DNA from: Streptomyces sp. NBC_01294
GTDB lineage: Bacteria > Actinomycetota > Actinomycetes > Streptomycetales > Streptomycetaceae
Assembly: GCF_035917235.1 (NCBI RefSeq)
Contig: NZ_CP108423.1
Coordinates: 2,483,001 to 2,547,000 of the forward strand
DNA length: 64,000 nt
Direction of reading: 5' to 3'
Numbering within the stretch: position 1 is the stretch's first letter; each line of letters opens with the position of its first letter. The notes below the pieces were generated by a model. That model searched no databases. It worked only from the letters and a program-made list of their open reading frames with translations, and had not been told where the DNA came from. Both the position numbers and the translations under genes were made by a program. Positions 38,514 through 47,480 of the stretch are shown in pieces.

Positions 38514-39749
38514 GTGTCCAGATCCGGTCAGCGGCGCATGCTGCTGGTTTCCACCAATTACGCTCCGGAGCACGCGGGGATAGGCCCGTACGCCACCCAG
38601 ATCGCGGAGCACTGGGCGGATCTCGGCCACGAGACTCACGTCCTCGCCGGCATGCCGCACTACCCGGCGTGGTCGGTCGAGCCGGAGTACAAGGGGGCGC
38701 TCCAGCGCACGGAACAGCGCGCGGGGGTCACCGTGCACCGGCGTGCGCACACCGTGCCGCCCCGCCAGACCGCCGTGAAGCGCGCGCTTTTTGAAGGATC
38801 GATTCTGCTGCACGGCGCCGTGGCCCCGCCCCGGATGCCCAAGCCGGACGCGGTGCTCGCCCAGATGCCCAGCCTGGCCGGCGGCGTGCTCGCCGCCCGG
38901 CTCGCGGCGCGGTGGAAGGTCCCGTATGTCCCGGTCGTCCAGGACCTGATGGGCGCCGCCGCCGCGCAGAGCGGGATCAGCGGCGGCGACAAGGCCGCCG
39001 CGATCGCCGGCCGCGCCGAGGCGTACGCCCTCAAGCGGGCCACCCTCGTCGGCGTCATCCACGAGACCTTCGTGGACCGGGTCGTCGGCATGGGCGTGGA
39101 CCCGGACCGGATCCGCCTCGTCCCCAACTGGTCCCACGTGTCGGTGCCCACCAAGCCGCGCGGCGAGACCCGCCGCCACCTCGGCTGGAGTCCCGGCGAG
39201 ACCGTCGTCCTGCACTCCGGGAACATGGGCCTCAAGCAGGGGCTCGAAGTCCTCGTGGGCGCGGCCCGGCTGGATCCGAACGTCCGCTTCGTCCTGATGG
39301 GCGACGGCAGCCAGCGCGCCGCCCTCGCGGACCTCTCGGCCGATGTGCCGAATCTGGACATCATCCCCCCTGCCGCTGACGGCGAGTTCCCGGATATCCT
39401 CGCCGCGGCGGACGTACTCGCGGTCACGCAGCACGCCGCCGTGCTGGACATGAGCGTCCCGTCGAAGCTCACCTCCTACTTCCAGACCGGCCGGCCCGTC
39501 GTCGCCTCCGTGGCGGCGGAGGGCGGAACCGCCCAGGAGGTGGAACGCTCGGGCGCAGGGGTGCTCGTACCGCCGGAGGACCCCGAGGCCCTGCTGAAGG
39601 CCGTACGGGCCCTGGCCGAGGACCCGGACGGCGCGGACGCACTGGGAGCGGCCGGACCCCGCCACGTGGCGGCCCACCTGAGCCGTGAAGCGGGCCTGGC
39701 CCGCATCGACGCACTGATAGACGAAGCACTTGGGGGAACCCGGCCGTGA
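38514..39749 (+). CDS. Glycosyltransferase family 4 (WcaI-like)
   Basis: About 411-residue GT-B glycosyltransferase. N-terminal half: LLVSTNYAPEHAGIGPYATQIAEHW, a WcaI-type start; C-terminal half: LHSGNMGLKQGLEVLV, LMGDGSQR and the donor-binding SVPSKLTSYFQTGRPVVASVAAEGGTAQEV. In the E. coli colanic acid system WcaI adds a sugar to the fucose backbone; the sugar here is unknown. GTG at 38514 has GAGGGGA at 7 bases; GTG at 38481 is an alternative. It overlaps the next gene by four bases (GTGA). Confidence 0.88.
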   Translation: MSRSGQRRMLLVSTNYAPEHAGIGPYATQIAEHWADLGHETHVLAGMPHYPAWSVEPEYKGALQRTEQRAGVTVHRRAHTVPPRQTAVKRALFEGSILLHGAVAPPRMPKPDAVLAQMPSLAGGVLAARLAARWKVPYVPVVQDLMGAAAAQSGISGGDKAAAIAGRAEAYALKRATLVGVIHETFVDRVVGMGVDPDRIRLVPNWSHVSVPTKPRGETRRHLGWSPGETVVLHSGNMGLKQGLEVLVGAARLDPNVRFVLMGDGSQRAALADLSADVPNLDIIPPAADGEFPDILAAADVLAVTQHAAVLDMSVPSKLTSYFQTGRPVVASVAAEGGTAQEVERSGAGVLVPPEDPEALLKAVRALAEDPDGADALGAAGPRHVAAHLSREAGLARIDALIDEALGGTRP

Positions 39750-41524
39750 TCGAGACGAACCGCCCGGCAGCGGCACCGGCCGACGACGAACCCGACCTCC
39801 TCAGGGACCAGTTCCGCCAGCTCCTGCGCTACCGCAGGCTCATCGGCGCGGGCATCGGGGTCGGCCTGCTGGGCGGCGTCTACCTCGGCGTCTCCACCGC
39901 CGACACCTACGTCGCGACCGCCGACGTCGTGCTGCGCGCGCCCACCGACGACCCGTTCAACCCGAGCCTCGCCCCGGACAAGGCGATCAACATCGGCTCG
40001 GAGCGCCAGGTCGCGCTCAGCTCCTCCATAGCCAACGAGGCGGCGAAGAGGCTCGGCGTGTCCGCGTCCGGCTTCGCCGCCCTGCGCAGCGGTCTGCAGG
40101 TGACCAACCCGCCGCAGACCATGGTGCTGCGCTTCACGTACACGGCGTCCTCCCCCAAGGAGGCCGCCAAGCGCGCCAACGCGATGACCGAGGCGTACCT
40201 GCTCAAGCGGCAGGAGTCCCTCGACGCCACCCGCGACAAGATGGTCAAGGGCTACAAGGAGCAGCGCGACCCGATCGCCAAGCAGCTCGACGAGCTGTCC
40301 AAGGAGATCTCCCGGATGCCCGCCGGCGCCGGGCGCGACACGGCCACCTCCGCCAAGACCGACCTGCAGAGCGAGGTCGGCGGATACAACAGCAAGATCA
40401 CCAAGCTCGAAGCCCTCGACATGACCCCGGGCCGGGTCACCAGCGCCGCGACCGCGCCCCCCGGAGCCGATGGCCCCGGCATCGTGATGTCGCTCGCGCT
40501 GGGCGCCGCGGTGGGCCTCGCGCTCGGCCTGCTGGCCGCCTGGGTCCGGCTCGTCTTCGACCCGGCGCCGCGCTCCGAGGGCGACGTGGCGCGGGCGCTG
40601 CGCGCGCCCGTCCTCGGCTACCTGCCCCGGGACCGGACGGGCGGCGGGCCGCTGCTCGCCGCCGGCGAGGCCGATCCCCGGCTCGCCGAGGCGTACCGCT
40701 CGGTGGCCTTCCGGCTCGCCTACGACTCCCGCTTCGCCGACCGGCGCCGCCTGCTCGTCGTCGCCCCGCGCGGCAGCAGCGAGACCGCCGCCGCGGTGGC
40801 CGTGAACCTCGCCGCCTCCTTCGCGGAGACCGGCAAGGACGTACTGCTCATCGAGGCCGACCTGCGTACGCCGGTCCTGGCCAGCCAGCTGCCGACGGAC
40901 GCCGGCGGGCGGCCCCGCTGGAGCCAGAACCCGGGCAGCCCGGCGCCCGCCGGGCGCCACGGCGACTCCGAGTGGCCCGACGGACGCCAGCTCGTCGTGG
41001 ACGCCGGGGAGTCCGGCTCCTTCGACCTGATCCCCGGCGAACGGGCCCGCAACGTGCCGCGCGCGCTGACCTCCGCCCGCGCCACCCGGCTGATCTCCGA
41101 GGCCGACGCCCCCAACTCGACCGTCGTCGTGCTCGCGCCGCCCGTCCTCTCGTACGCCGACGCCCTGGCGCTGGTCGACCGCGTCGACGGCGTCCTGGTC
41201 GTGTGCGACCCGCGCGCCATCCACCGCACCGACCTGTCCCGGATCCGCGAGCTCATCGGCGGCGCCGGCGGCACGGTGCTCGGCGCGGTGCTGCACGCAC
41301 CGCTGCCCGGCGACAAGCGCGGCCGCGGCAAGGGCAAGGACGCCCCGGCAACCCCCGGCCCGGCCGCGGGCCCCGGCACGTCCGGCGCCTCCGGGAAGCC
41401 CGGGAAGCCCGGCACGTCCACGCCGCAGCCGATCCCCTACGAGGTCGCCGAGCCCGAGCAGCACATCCCGGGTGACGGCACCGACACCGTCGCGCTGCGG
41501 ACCGTGCGCATGGGCCGCAGATGA
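39746..41524 (+). CDS. Wzz/Wzc-like polysaccharide chain-length protein with degenerate P-loop
   Basis: 592 residues: cytoplasmic N-terminus, helix at about 32-50, an extracellular coiled region (50-240), second helix 245-271, then a CpsD/BY-kinase-like domain. Where active kinases have a Walker A with GK(S/T), this protein has PRGSSETA (341-348), lacking the lysine; the second nucleotide motif is kept as LLIEADLRTP (367-376). There is no tyrosine cluster at the C-terminus, which is instead Gly/Lys/Pro-rich. It probably sets polymer length or docks the export machinery without kinase activity. Coupled to both neighbours by overlapping start/stop codons. Confidence 0.85.
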   Translation: MIETNRPAAAPADDEPDLLRDQFRQLLRYRRLIGAGIGVGLLGGVYLGVSTADTYVATADVVLRAPTDDPFNPSLAPDKAINIGSERQVALSSSIANEAAKRLGVSASGFAALRSGLQVTNPPQTMVLRFTYTASSPKEAAKRANAMTEAYLLKRQESLDATRDKMVKGYKEQRDPIAKQLDELSKEISRMPAGAGRDTATSAKTDLQSEVGGYNSKITKLEALDMTPGRVTSAATAPPGADGPGIVMSLALGAAVGLALGLLAAWVRLVFDPAPRSEGDVARALRAPVLGYLPRDRTGGGPLLAAGEADPRLAEAYRSVAFRLAYDSRFADRRRLLVVAPRGSSETAAAVAVNLAASFAETGKDVLLIEADLRTPVLASQLPTDAGGRPRWSQNPGSPAPAGRHGDSEWPDGRQLVVDAGESGSFDLIPGERARNVPRALTSARATRLISEADAPNSTVVVLAPPVLSYADALALVDRVDGVLVVCDPRAIHRTDLSRIRELIGGAGGTVLGAVLHAPLPGDKRGRGKGKDAPATPGPAAGPGTSGASGKPGKPGTSTPQPIPYEVAEPEQHIPGDGTDTVALRTVRMGRR

Positions 41525-42777
41525 GCCGACGCGGCCTCGCCGCCGTCGCGTCCGTGCTGGACCAGGCAGCGTCCAGCGCCACGAACATCCTGGTGCTGGT
41601 GCTCGCCGCCCGGCTGTCCTCGGCGTCCGGGTTCGCCGACTTCTCGATGGTGTACGTGACGTTCAGCGTGCTCCTCGGACTGAACATGGCCTACGTGGGC
41701 CAGAGCCTCGTCCTGGAGAAGGGGCAGGGGGTCCCCCCGGACGAAGTCTGGGGGAAGCTGGGCGCGGTGTGCCGCTCGGCCGTCGGCTTCACCGGGGCCG
41801 CGTCGGCCGCCGTGGGCGCGCTGCTCGCGCTGGTCGGCCTCGCGCTCCCGGGGGCCACCGGGCGGGCCTTCCTCGCGTTGGGCCTCGTCCTGCCGCTGGT
41901 GCTCCTCCAGGACGGGCTGCGCTACTGCTTCTCCGCGCTGCGCGCCCCCGAGCGGGCGCTGGCCGCCGACGCACTGCGGCTGGTGTGCGTGGTCGCGGCG
42001 CTGGCCGTACAGCCCGAAGGGGCCTCGGCGGGGCGGCTGGTGCTGGTGTGGGGCCTGTCCGCGCTGCCCGCGCTGGCGGCGGGGCTGTGGCTGCTGCGGC
42101 CGTACGTACGCGGCTCCCGCGCCGATCTGCGGCCGTACCTGCGACGGGGTCACCTGGGGCAGCGGTTCGTGGTCGAGTTCGCGGTGGGCAACGGCTCCAG
42201 CCAGCTCGCCGTGCTGGGCCTCGGCGTCTTCGCGACACCGCTGGCCGTCGGCGCGCTGCGGGGTGCGACCACCCTCTTCGGGCCGCTGAACGTGCTGTTC
42301 AACTCCGCGAACGCCTTCGGGCCGCCGGTGCTCGGGCGGCTCGGCGGCAAGCGGGCCACGGTGCGGGCGACTGCGGCGCTGGGCCTGGTGCTGGCCGCGG
42401 TGGGCGCGGGCTGGGCGACGGCCCTGTACCTGCTGCCGGACCGGCTGGGGCGGGAACTCCTGGGCGACACCTGGGCGGCGGCGTCCGCGCTGCTGCCGGC
42501 CACGGGGGCGCAGTACGCCGTGATGGGGCTGGGCACCTGCGCCCTGCTCACCCTGCGGGTGCTCGCGCCGAAGGCCACGCTGTCCCTGCAGGTGGTGTTC
42601 TCGCTGCTGTCCGTGGGGCTGCTGCTGGGCGGGTACGCGGTGGCGGGTGTGGCGGGCGCCGCGTGGGGCCTGGCGGCCGGCTCGGCCCTCAAGGCCTTGG
42701 CCGCGTGGTGGCGGGTCGCCCGCCTGCGCGCCCCTGCTCCGCAGGACAGCGAACCCGAGCGCCTCCCCGCCGTCTGA
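41521..42777 (+). CDS. Polysaccharide flippase-like membrane protein (Wzx-type)
   Basis: 418-residue protein with about twelve hydrophobic helices, MATE/Wzx-like start (VASVLDQAASSATNILVLVLAARLSSASGFADFSMV). It should flip lipid-linked repeat units across the membrane. The ATG at 41521 overlaps the previous stop (ATGA). Residues about 70-79 (QGVPPDEVWG) are encoded by a copy of a repeat found again at 44557, so a small mobile sequence appears to have been absorbed in frame. Confidence 0.85.
   Translation: MSRRGLAAVASVLDQAASSATNILVLVLAARLSSASGFADFSMVYVTFSVLLGLNMAYVGQSLVLEKGQGVPPDEVWGKLGAVCRSAVGFTGAASAAVGALLALVGLALPGATGRAFLALGLVLPLVLLQDGLRYCFSALRAPERALAADALRLVCVVAALAVQPEGASAGRLVLVWGLSALPALAAGLWLLRPYVRGSRADLRPYLRRGHLGQRFVVEFAVGNGSSQLAVLGLGVFATPLAVGALRGATTLFGPLNVLFNSANAFGPPVLGRLGGKRATVRATAALGLVLAAVGAGWATALYLLPDRLGRELLGDTWAAASALLPATGAQYAVMGLGTCALLTLRVLAPKATLSLQVVFSLLSVGLLLGGYAVAGVAGAAWGLAAGSALKALAAWWRVARLRAPAPQDSEPERLPAV
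41727..41755. repeat. GGGGGTCCCCCC repeat inside the flippase gene
   Basis: Sequence of the form GGGGGTCCCCCCGGACGAAGTCTGGGGG, nearly the same as at 44557-44584. It is in frame with the flippase coding sequence and codes for a loop before the third helix. Confidence 0.7.
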
Positions 42778-42793
42778 CCCGCTGCCCGCCGAT

Positions 42794-42955
42794 CCCGGGC
42801 TCTGCCCGGACCCGCGCCTCAAACGCCGGCGGGGCTGAAATACCCGGGGCTCCGCCCCGAACCCCGCTCCTCAAACGCCGGCGGGGCTGGAATTGCCGGC
42901 GTTTGAGGCGCGGGGGTCCGGGGGCAGCGCCCCCGGCAACGGCGCCGCACCCGGG
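42794..42955. repeat. Cluster of three dispersed palindromic repeats
   Basis: Two direct copies (42794-42840 and 42843-42890) and one longer inverted copy (42891-42955) fill the gap between the converging flippase and polymerase genes. The whole cluster can fold into nested hairpins from either strand and may act as a bidirectional terminator. Confidence 0.8.
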
Positions 42956-42966
42956 CACGGGCAGGG

Positions 42967-44478
42967 CTAGCGCAGGGTGGTGGACTTGTCCGTGCGGTAG
43001 GTCGCGACCAGCGCGAGGCAGAGCGCCGCGATCGCGACCCGCCCCGACGCCTGGAGCAGCGGCCCGCGCAGCAGGATGAAGGAGTAGCCCGCGACCAGCG
43101 GGACGACCACCGAGATCAGGCTGCCCGGTGGCGACCGCCTCGTGGCCCGCTTCGCATAGCGCCGGTCCACGCGCGCCGAGGCGTACCCCATGCCCAGCAG
43201 CCCGGCCCCCATCCCCAGCGCCCCGAAGTCGAGCCACAGCTCCGCCCAGATCGGGGAGGAGAGGTTGGTGTTGACCGTGCCCATCCACTGGCCGACCATC
43301 ACGCCCGTGTCCCGCGGCTTCCCGGGCCACATCGAGCGGGGCACCGCGAAGAACACGGACCCGGCGAGCTGGCGGCCGTAGAAGTGGCCGGGGCCGGAGT
43401 CCGAGTAGGTGATGGTGTTCGCGAACATGCCGATCTGGTCGTAGTCCTTGAGGGCCATCGGCTCCAGGAAGGACGTGGTCTCGACCGGCCGGTAGTTCTT
43501 CTCGTCGTAGCGGAAGCGGTCCGCGAACGGGAAGACGAGGAGCGCGATGACCACGGCCATCGACAGCGCCACCCGGTACATCGCCGCGCTCACCGGGAAG
43601 ACCGTGAACAGCAGCGCGAACATGACGGTCAGGAACCAGTAGCGCGGGTTCGAGATCGGGTTGTTGACCACCAGGTTCAGCGCGGCGAGCGCTCCCCAGG
43701 TGACGATGATCGAGACCTTGCGCCGGGCGAACTTCGAGGTGATCAGCCAGCGGGTGTAGAGCAGCAGCGCGAGCAGCGCCGGTACGGTGCCGAAGCCGCG
43801 CAGCAGGGCCTGGCCGGCCTGGCCGTCGCCGTTGGAGACGCCCGCCTCCTCGATGCCCGCGATGATCTCCTGGCGGCTGGAGAAGAAGACCGCCGGGCCG
43901 CCGAGCTTCATGATGAAGACCGCGCTGCACCCGAAGGACAGGACCGTGAGCAGCTGCAGGCGCCGCCGGTTGGCCATGATCGGGCGCGGCTCCTTCTGGG
44001 AGCCGCCCGCGCGGCCGGTCGGCCGGTGGCGGGCGAGCAGCACGCCGACGTCGTAGGCGGTGCAGCCGAGCAGCACCAGCCCGATGGCGACGGTCAGGTC
44101 GGAGCGGGGGCCGACGACGGGGGTGGGGACCTGGCCGAGGACGGCCTGCGCGAGCGGGGCCACGCCCATGGCCATGTAGACGAAGAGCCAGAAGGAGCCC
44201 TGGAGCAGCTTGCGCCGGCTGGTGAGCACCATCGCGGAGAGCCGGGCGCCCGCGTACATGGCGAGCAGGAGCTGGAGCCAGAAGGCCGCGTCGCGCTGGC
44301 CGGCGCCGTTCTGGACGGCGACGAAGAGCGGCAGGAAGACGGTGAACCCGAGGGCGAGCGGGACGGACAGGGCCCGCGAGAGCAGCGTGCGCGGGGTGGT
44401 GACCCGGCCCCACTGGTTCTCGTCCTCGGCGGGAGCCCGCGAGGGTACGACGGAGGGCTTGCGTATGTCCGTTGCCAC
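42967..44478 (-). CDS. Wzy-like polysaccharide polymerase (membrane)
   Basis: 503-residue membrane protein with about 12 hydrophobic helices and a large extracellular loop (about 320-400) carrying R and D/E residues (PRSMWPGKPRDTGVMVGQWMGTVNTNLSSPIWAELWLDFGALG), as in O-antigen polymerase-like proteins. The role is inferred from the topology and from position beside Wzx-, Wzz- and glycosyltransferase-like genes. It lies divergent from the acyltransferase gene, 105 bases apart. Confidence 0.78.
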   Translation of the reverse strand: MATDIRKPSVVPSRAPAEDENQWGRVTTPRTLLSRALSVPLALGFTVFLPLFVAVQNGAGQRDAAFWLQLLLAMYAGARLSAMVLTSRRKLLQGSFWLFVYMAMGVAPLAQAVLGQVPTPVVGPRSDLTVAIGLVLLGCTAYDVGVLLARHRPTGRAGGSQKEPRPIMANRRRLQLLTVLSFGCSAVFIMKLGGPAVFFSSRQEIIAGIEEAGVSNGDGQAGQALLRGFGTVPALLALLLYTRWLITSKFARRKVSIIVTWGALAALNLVVNNPISNPRYWFLTVMFALLFTVFPVSAAMYRVALSMAVVIALLVFPFADRFRYDEKNYRPVETTSFLEPMALKDYDQIGMFANTITYSDSGPGHFYGRQLAGSVFFAVPRSMWPGKPRDTGVMVGQWMGTVNTNLSSPIWAELWLDFGALGMGAGLLGMGYASARVDRRYAKRATRRSPPGSLISVVVPLVAGYSFILLRGPLLQASGRVAIAALCLALVATYRTDKSTTLR

Positions 44479-44556
44479 TGCCGCGCCCCCACCCCATGTG
44501 CCTGGTTCGCGCGCAGTCTAGTCTGAGCGGGCGGCGCCCGGGGAGGCGCGTTCGAA

Positions 44557-44584
44557 GGGGGTCCCCCCAGACGGAGTCTGGGGG
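44557..44584. repeat. GGGGGTCCCCCC repeat at the acyltransferase start
   Basis: Sequence GGGGGTCCCCCCAGACGGAGTCTGGGGG; the GTG start of the acyltransferase is at its right edge, so the repeat forms the whole leader. Compare 41727-41755. Confidence 0.75.
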
Positions 44585-45144
44585 TGGATGATCGGGGTTT
44601 TCTGTTGCGGGACCTTCCTGCCTTCACGCTGTCCGGATACGACAAGGGGCGCGGGCTGCTGACGCAGGCGCTCTGGTTCGCCGTGATGAACACGCTGTTC
44701 ATGAGCTGGTTCTGTCCGGCCCGGCTGCGGGTGTCGCTGCTGCGCGCCTTCGGGGCGCAGATCGGCGAGGGCGTGCTGATACGGCACCGGGTGCGCGTGC
44801 TGTGGCCGTGGAAGCTTGACGTCGGGGACCACACCTGGATCGGCGAGGGCGCCTGGCTGCTGAACCTGGAGCCGGTCACGATCGGTTCGCACGTCTGCCT
44901 CTCGCAGGAGGCCCTGCTGTGCACCGGCTCGCACGACCACCGGGCCGCCGACTTCCGCTACCGCAACGCGCCGATCACGATCGAGGACGGCGCGTGGGTG
45001 GCCGTGCGGGCGACCGTGCTGGCCGGGGTCACCGTGGGACGCTGCGCGGTCGCCGGTGCGGGCTCGGTGGTGCACAAGGACCTGCCGGAGCTGACCCTGC
45101 AGACCCAGGACGGGCGCCGTCGCCCGGTGGAGGAGCCGAAGTGA
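44584..45144 (+). CDS. WcaF-like left-handed beta-helix acyltransferase
   Basis: 186-residue cytoplasmic O-acetyltransferase-like protein, probably acetyl-CoA dependent. After an N-terminal helix (LTQALWFAVMNTLFMSWFCP) come hexapeptide repeats: IGEGVLIRH, VGDHTWIGEGAWLLN, VTIGSHVCLSQEALL, then TGSHDHRAADF (the catalytic histidine region) and APITIEDGAWVAVRATVLAGVTVG. GTG at 44584 has the repeat directly ahead, and a TTG at 44605 with better spaced GGGG is possible. It probably acetylates the polymer. Confidence 0.88.
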   Translation: MDDRGFLLRDLPAFTLSGYDKGRGLLTQALWFAVMNTLFMSWFCPARLRVSLLRAFGAQIGEGVLIRHRVRVLWPWKLDVGDHTWIGEGAWLLNLEPVTIGSHVCLSQEALLCTGSHDHRAADFRYRNAPITIEDGAWVAVRATVLAGVTVGRCAVAGAGSVVHKDLPELTLQTQDGRRRPVEEPK

Positions 45145-46256
45145 GAGTCCTGCACGCCGTCACCCTGCACTCCCCCTCGCACGCCTTCGGCGGGCCGGTC
45201 CGGGTCGCGCTGAACCTGGCCAAGGGGCTGCGGGCCCGGGGCCACGAGGCGCGGCTGCTCGCGCTGGGCGAGGGCTTCGAGGTGTGGCCCACGTCCGTGG
45301 AGGGCGTACCGGCGAAGCTGTTCCCGGCCCGTCGCCTGCTCCCCCTCGGCTTCAGCGGGATGACCTCGCCGGCGCTGCTGGCCTCGGCCGGCCGCCTGGT
45401 GCGGGACGCCGACTTCGTGCACGTGCACCTGGCGCGCGACCTGGTGACCCTGCCGGTGGCCCTGGCGGCGCTGCGGGCGGGCAAGCCTCTGGTGCTGCAG
45501 ACCCACGGGATGGTCGACCCGAGCGAGAAGCTGCTGGCCAAGGTGCTGGACGCGGTGGCGGTACGGCGGCTGCTGCGCGGCGCGGACGCGGTGCTGTACC
45601 TGACCCCGCACGAGCGGGAGGGCCTGGACGCGGTGGTCGGCGGGCCGTTGGCGAACGCGGTCCGCCTGGTCAACGGCACCCCGGCGCAGGAGGAACGGCC
45701 GCAGCCCGTCGGCCCGCCGCGGATCCTGTACTCGGCGCGCCTGCAGGCCCGCAAGCGGCCGGTGGACTTCGTGGACGCGGCCCCGGAGGTCCTCGCGGCG
45801 CACCCGGAGGCGCACTTCGTGGTCGCGGGCCCGGACGAGGGCGAGCTGGGGGCCGTACGCGCCCGGATCGGGGCCCTGGGCCTGACGGACCGGTTCTCGG
45901 TCCCGGGGGCGCTGTCCAGCACGGAGGTGCTGGCGGAGCTGCGCCGGGCCCACGTCTACGTCCTGCCGTCCGTGGACGAGCCGTTCCCGATGTCCGTGCT
46001 GGAGGCGCTCTCGGTCGGCGTCCCCTCGGTGGTGACCCACTCCAACGGCCTGGCCCGCGACATCGCGAGGGCCGGGGCGGGTCTCGCGGTCGACCCCGGC
46101 CCGGCGGGCGTCGCCGCGGCGGTGCTGGACCTGCTGGACCCGGCGGCCAACCACGCCGCCTCGCTGTCGGCCCGCAAGCTGGCCGCGGACGCCTTCTCGA
46201 TGGACGCGGTCCTGGACACCCTGCTCCCGGTGTACGAGGGCGCGCTGCGCGGCTGA
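45141..46256 (+). CDS. Glycosyltransferase family 4
   Basis: 371-residue GT-B enzyme. Start RVLHAVTLHSPSHAFGGPVRVALNLAKGLRARGHE; donor half with ILYSARLQARKRPVDFVDAAP and the conserved PSVDEPFPMSVLEALSVGVPSVVTHSNGL with the EX7E region. The GTG overlaps the acyltransferase stop (GTGA), so the pair is coupled. Sugar specificity unknown; belongs to the surface-polymer cluster by context. Confidence 0.9.
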   Translation: MRVLHAVTLHSPSHAFGGPVRVALNLAKGLRARGHEARLLALGEGFEVWPTSVEGVPAKLFPARRLLPLGFSGMTSPALLASAGRLVRDADFVHVHLARDLVTLPVALAALRAGKPLVLQTHGMVDPSEKLLAKVLDAVAVRRLLRGADAVLYLTPHEREGLDAVVGGPLANAVRLVNGTPAQEERPQPVGPPRILYSARLQARKRPVDFVDAAPEVLAAHPEAHFVVAGPDEGELGAVRARIGALGLTDRFSVPGALSSTEVLAELRRAHVYVLPSVDEPFPMSVLEALSVGVPSVVTHSNGLARDIARAGAGLAVDPGPAGVAAAVLDLLDPAANHAASLSARKLAADAFSMDAVLDTLLPVYEGALRG

Positions 46257-46375
46257 GGCCGGACCGGACGTCGCGCGGCCGTCGTGCGGCGCCCCTCCGG
46301 GGTCATCCGGCCACACGCGCCGTCATGCGGCGCCTTCCCGGCGTCGTCCGGCGCCCGTCCGGCGTCCGTCCGGCG

Positions 46376-46591
46376 TCAGATGACGTCCCGGCGGTGTTCC
46401 TCCACCACCGGTATCGCACCCGTGGAGCGGCGCCGCTTGAGGATGCTGGTGTAGACGGCGAGGCCGATCCCTCCGACCGCCATCATGATCAGACCGACGA
46501 GATCGAGGTTGACGCTCTCCATCTCCCAGTCGCTCGCGAAGGTGAGGACGGCGCCCACCACGATCAGGACGATGCATCCACCGATGCCCAT
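46376..46591 (-). CDS. Small two-helix membrane protein (DUF6458-like)
   Basis: 71-residue protein with two hydrophobic helices (GIGGCIVLIVVGAVLTFA and LVGLIMMAVGGIGLAVYTSIL) and a basic C-terminus. Matches small actinobacterial membrane proteins of unknown function. Confidence 0.8.
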   Translation of the reverse strand: MGIGGCIVLIVVGAVLTFASDWEMESVNLDLVGLIMMAVGGIGLAVYTSILKRRRSTGAIPVVEEHRRDVI

Positions 46592-46648
46592 GAGTTGGCC
46601 TTCCGCTGTCGTGGCTGTGACCGCGCGGGTACCCGGGTCCGGAACACG

Positions 46649-46692
46649 AAAACGCCCCCGAGGGCCGGCAGTCCGGTCCTCGGGGGCGTTTT
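46649..46692. terminator. Bidirectional rho-independent terminator
   Basis: Stem AAAACGCCCCCGAGG/CCTCGGGGGCGTTTT (46649-46663 with 46678-46692): 15 bp with A-run and T-run, so it can end transcripts on both strands. Follows the lipoprotein gene on the minus strand. Confidence 0.9.
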
Positions 46693-46709
46693 GCGCCGCT
46701 ACGGCAGGG

Positions 46710-47384
46710 TTACGCGGGGATCCAGGCGTAGCAGCCCGACGAGTTGAACTCCGCCGTGCCCGCCGGGATGGTCGCCGTGATCTTGTCGCCCGCCTTGGGC
46801 GGGGTCTCGGGGCCCGAGGCGAGGATCGAGCCGTCCTTGCCCTTGGCCTCCCAGGTGCAGTTCAGGGCCTGGGTCAGCGCCCGGTAGCTGCCGGCCGCCG
46901 GCGCCTTCCGGTTGCCCTCGGGGAAGCCCTTCTCCGCCGCGGCGAGGATCGGCTTCTGCTCCGGGCACAGGTGCGTGATCGCGTCCTTGGCGCCCGCGAT
47001 CTCGCCGGTGATGACGGCGCCGGTCGCCGCGTCCTTGTCGCGCTTGGCGGTGCGCTCCACCCGCTGACAGGCGTCCTGGCCGGTCTGCAGGACGGCCGCC
47101 GGGTCCATCTTCTCCGGGACCCGCCCGCTCAGGTACTTCTTCTCCTGCGCCGTGAAGCTGCCCGTCTTCGGCGTGAGCTTCGCGTCGGGCAGGACCGGCC
47201 CGCTCGGCTTCGCGTCGGCGGCGGGCGCCGACGGGGGCGGGGTGTCCGCGGGGTCGGGGACCGCCGACGAGGCCGGGGGCTTCGCCTTCGCCCCGGAGTC
47301 GGACTTGTCCCCGCCCGAACTGCAGGCGGTCAGCGTCAGGGCGGCGGTCAGCAGGACAGCAGCCGCTGCGGAGCGTCGGTACAT
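46710..47384 (-). CDS. Lipoprotein of unknown function
   Basis: 224-residue lipoprotein: signal MYRRSAAAAVLLTAALTLTAC with the lipobox cysteine at 21, a Ser/Lys/Pro-rich linker, and a soluble domain with two pairs of cysteines (ACQRV, HLCPEQ, NCTWEA, SGCYAW). I do not recognise the family. ATG at 47384 has GGGAG at 8 bases. It lies downstream of the large secreted propeller/LamG gene on the same strand, after that gene's terminator hairpin. Confidence 0.75.
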   Translation of the reverse strand: MYRRSAAAAVLLTAALTLTACSSGGDKSDSGAKAKPPASSAVPDPADTPPPSAPAADAKPSGPVLPDAKLTPKTGSFTAQEKKYLSGRVPEKMDPAAVLQTGQDACQRVERTAKRDKDAATGAVITGEIAGAKDAITHLCPEQKPILAAAEKGFPEGNRKAPAAGSYRALTQALNCTWEAKGKDGSILASGPETPPKAGDKITATIPAGTAEFNSSGCYAWIPA

Positions 47385-47417
47385 CGGGTTGCTCCCGTAC
47401 TCAAGGGGGTGTGACAA

Positions 47418-47457
47418 GCGTGCGGGGCCCGGCCACGTAGAGCCGGGCCCCGCACGC
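47418..47457 (-). terminator. Terminator after the propeller/LamG gene
   Basis: Perfect 16-bp stem (47418-47433 with 47442-47457) with an eight-base loop, just beyond the stop of the gene on the minus strand. Confidence 0.8.
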
Positions 47458-47480
47458 CATCAGGCGGTTGCTTCGTGTGG

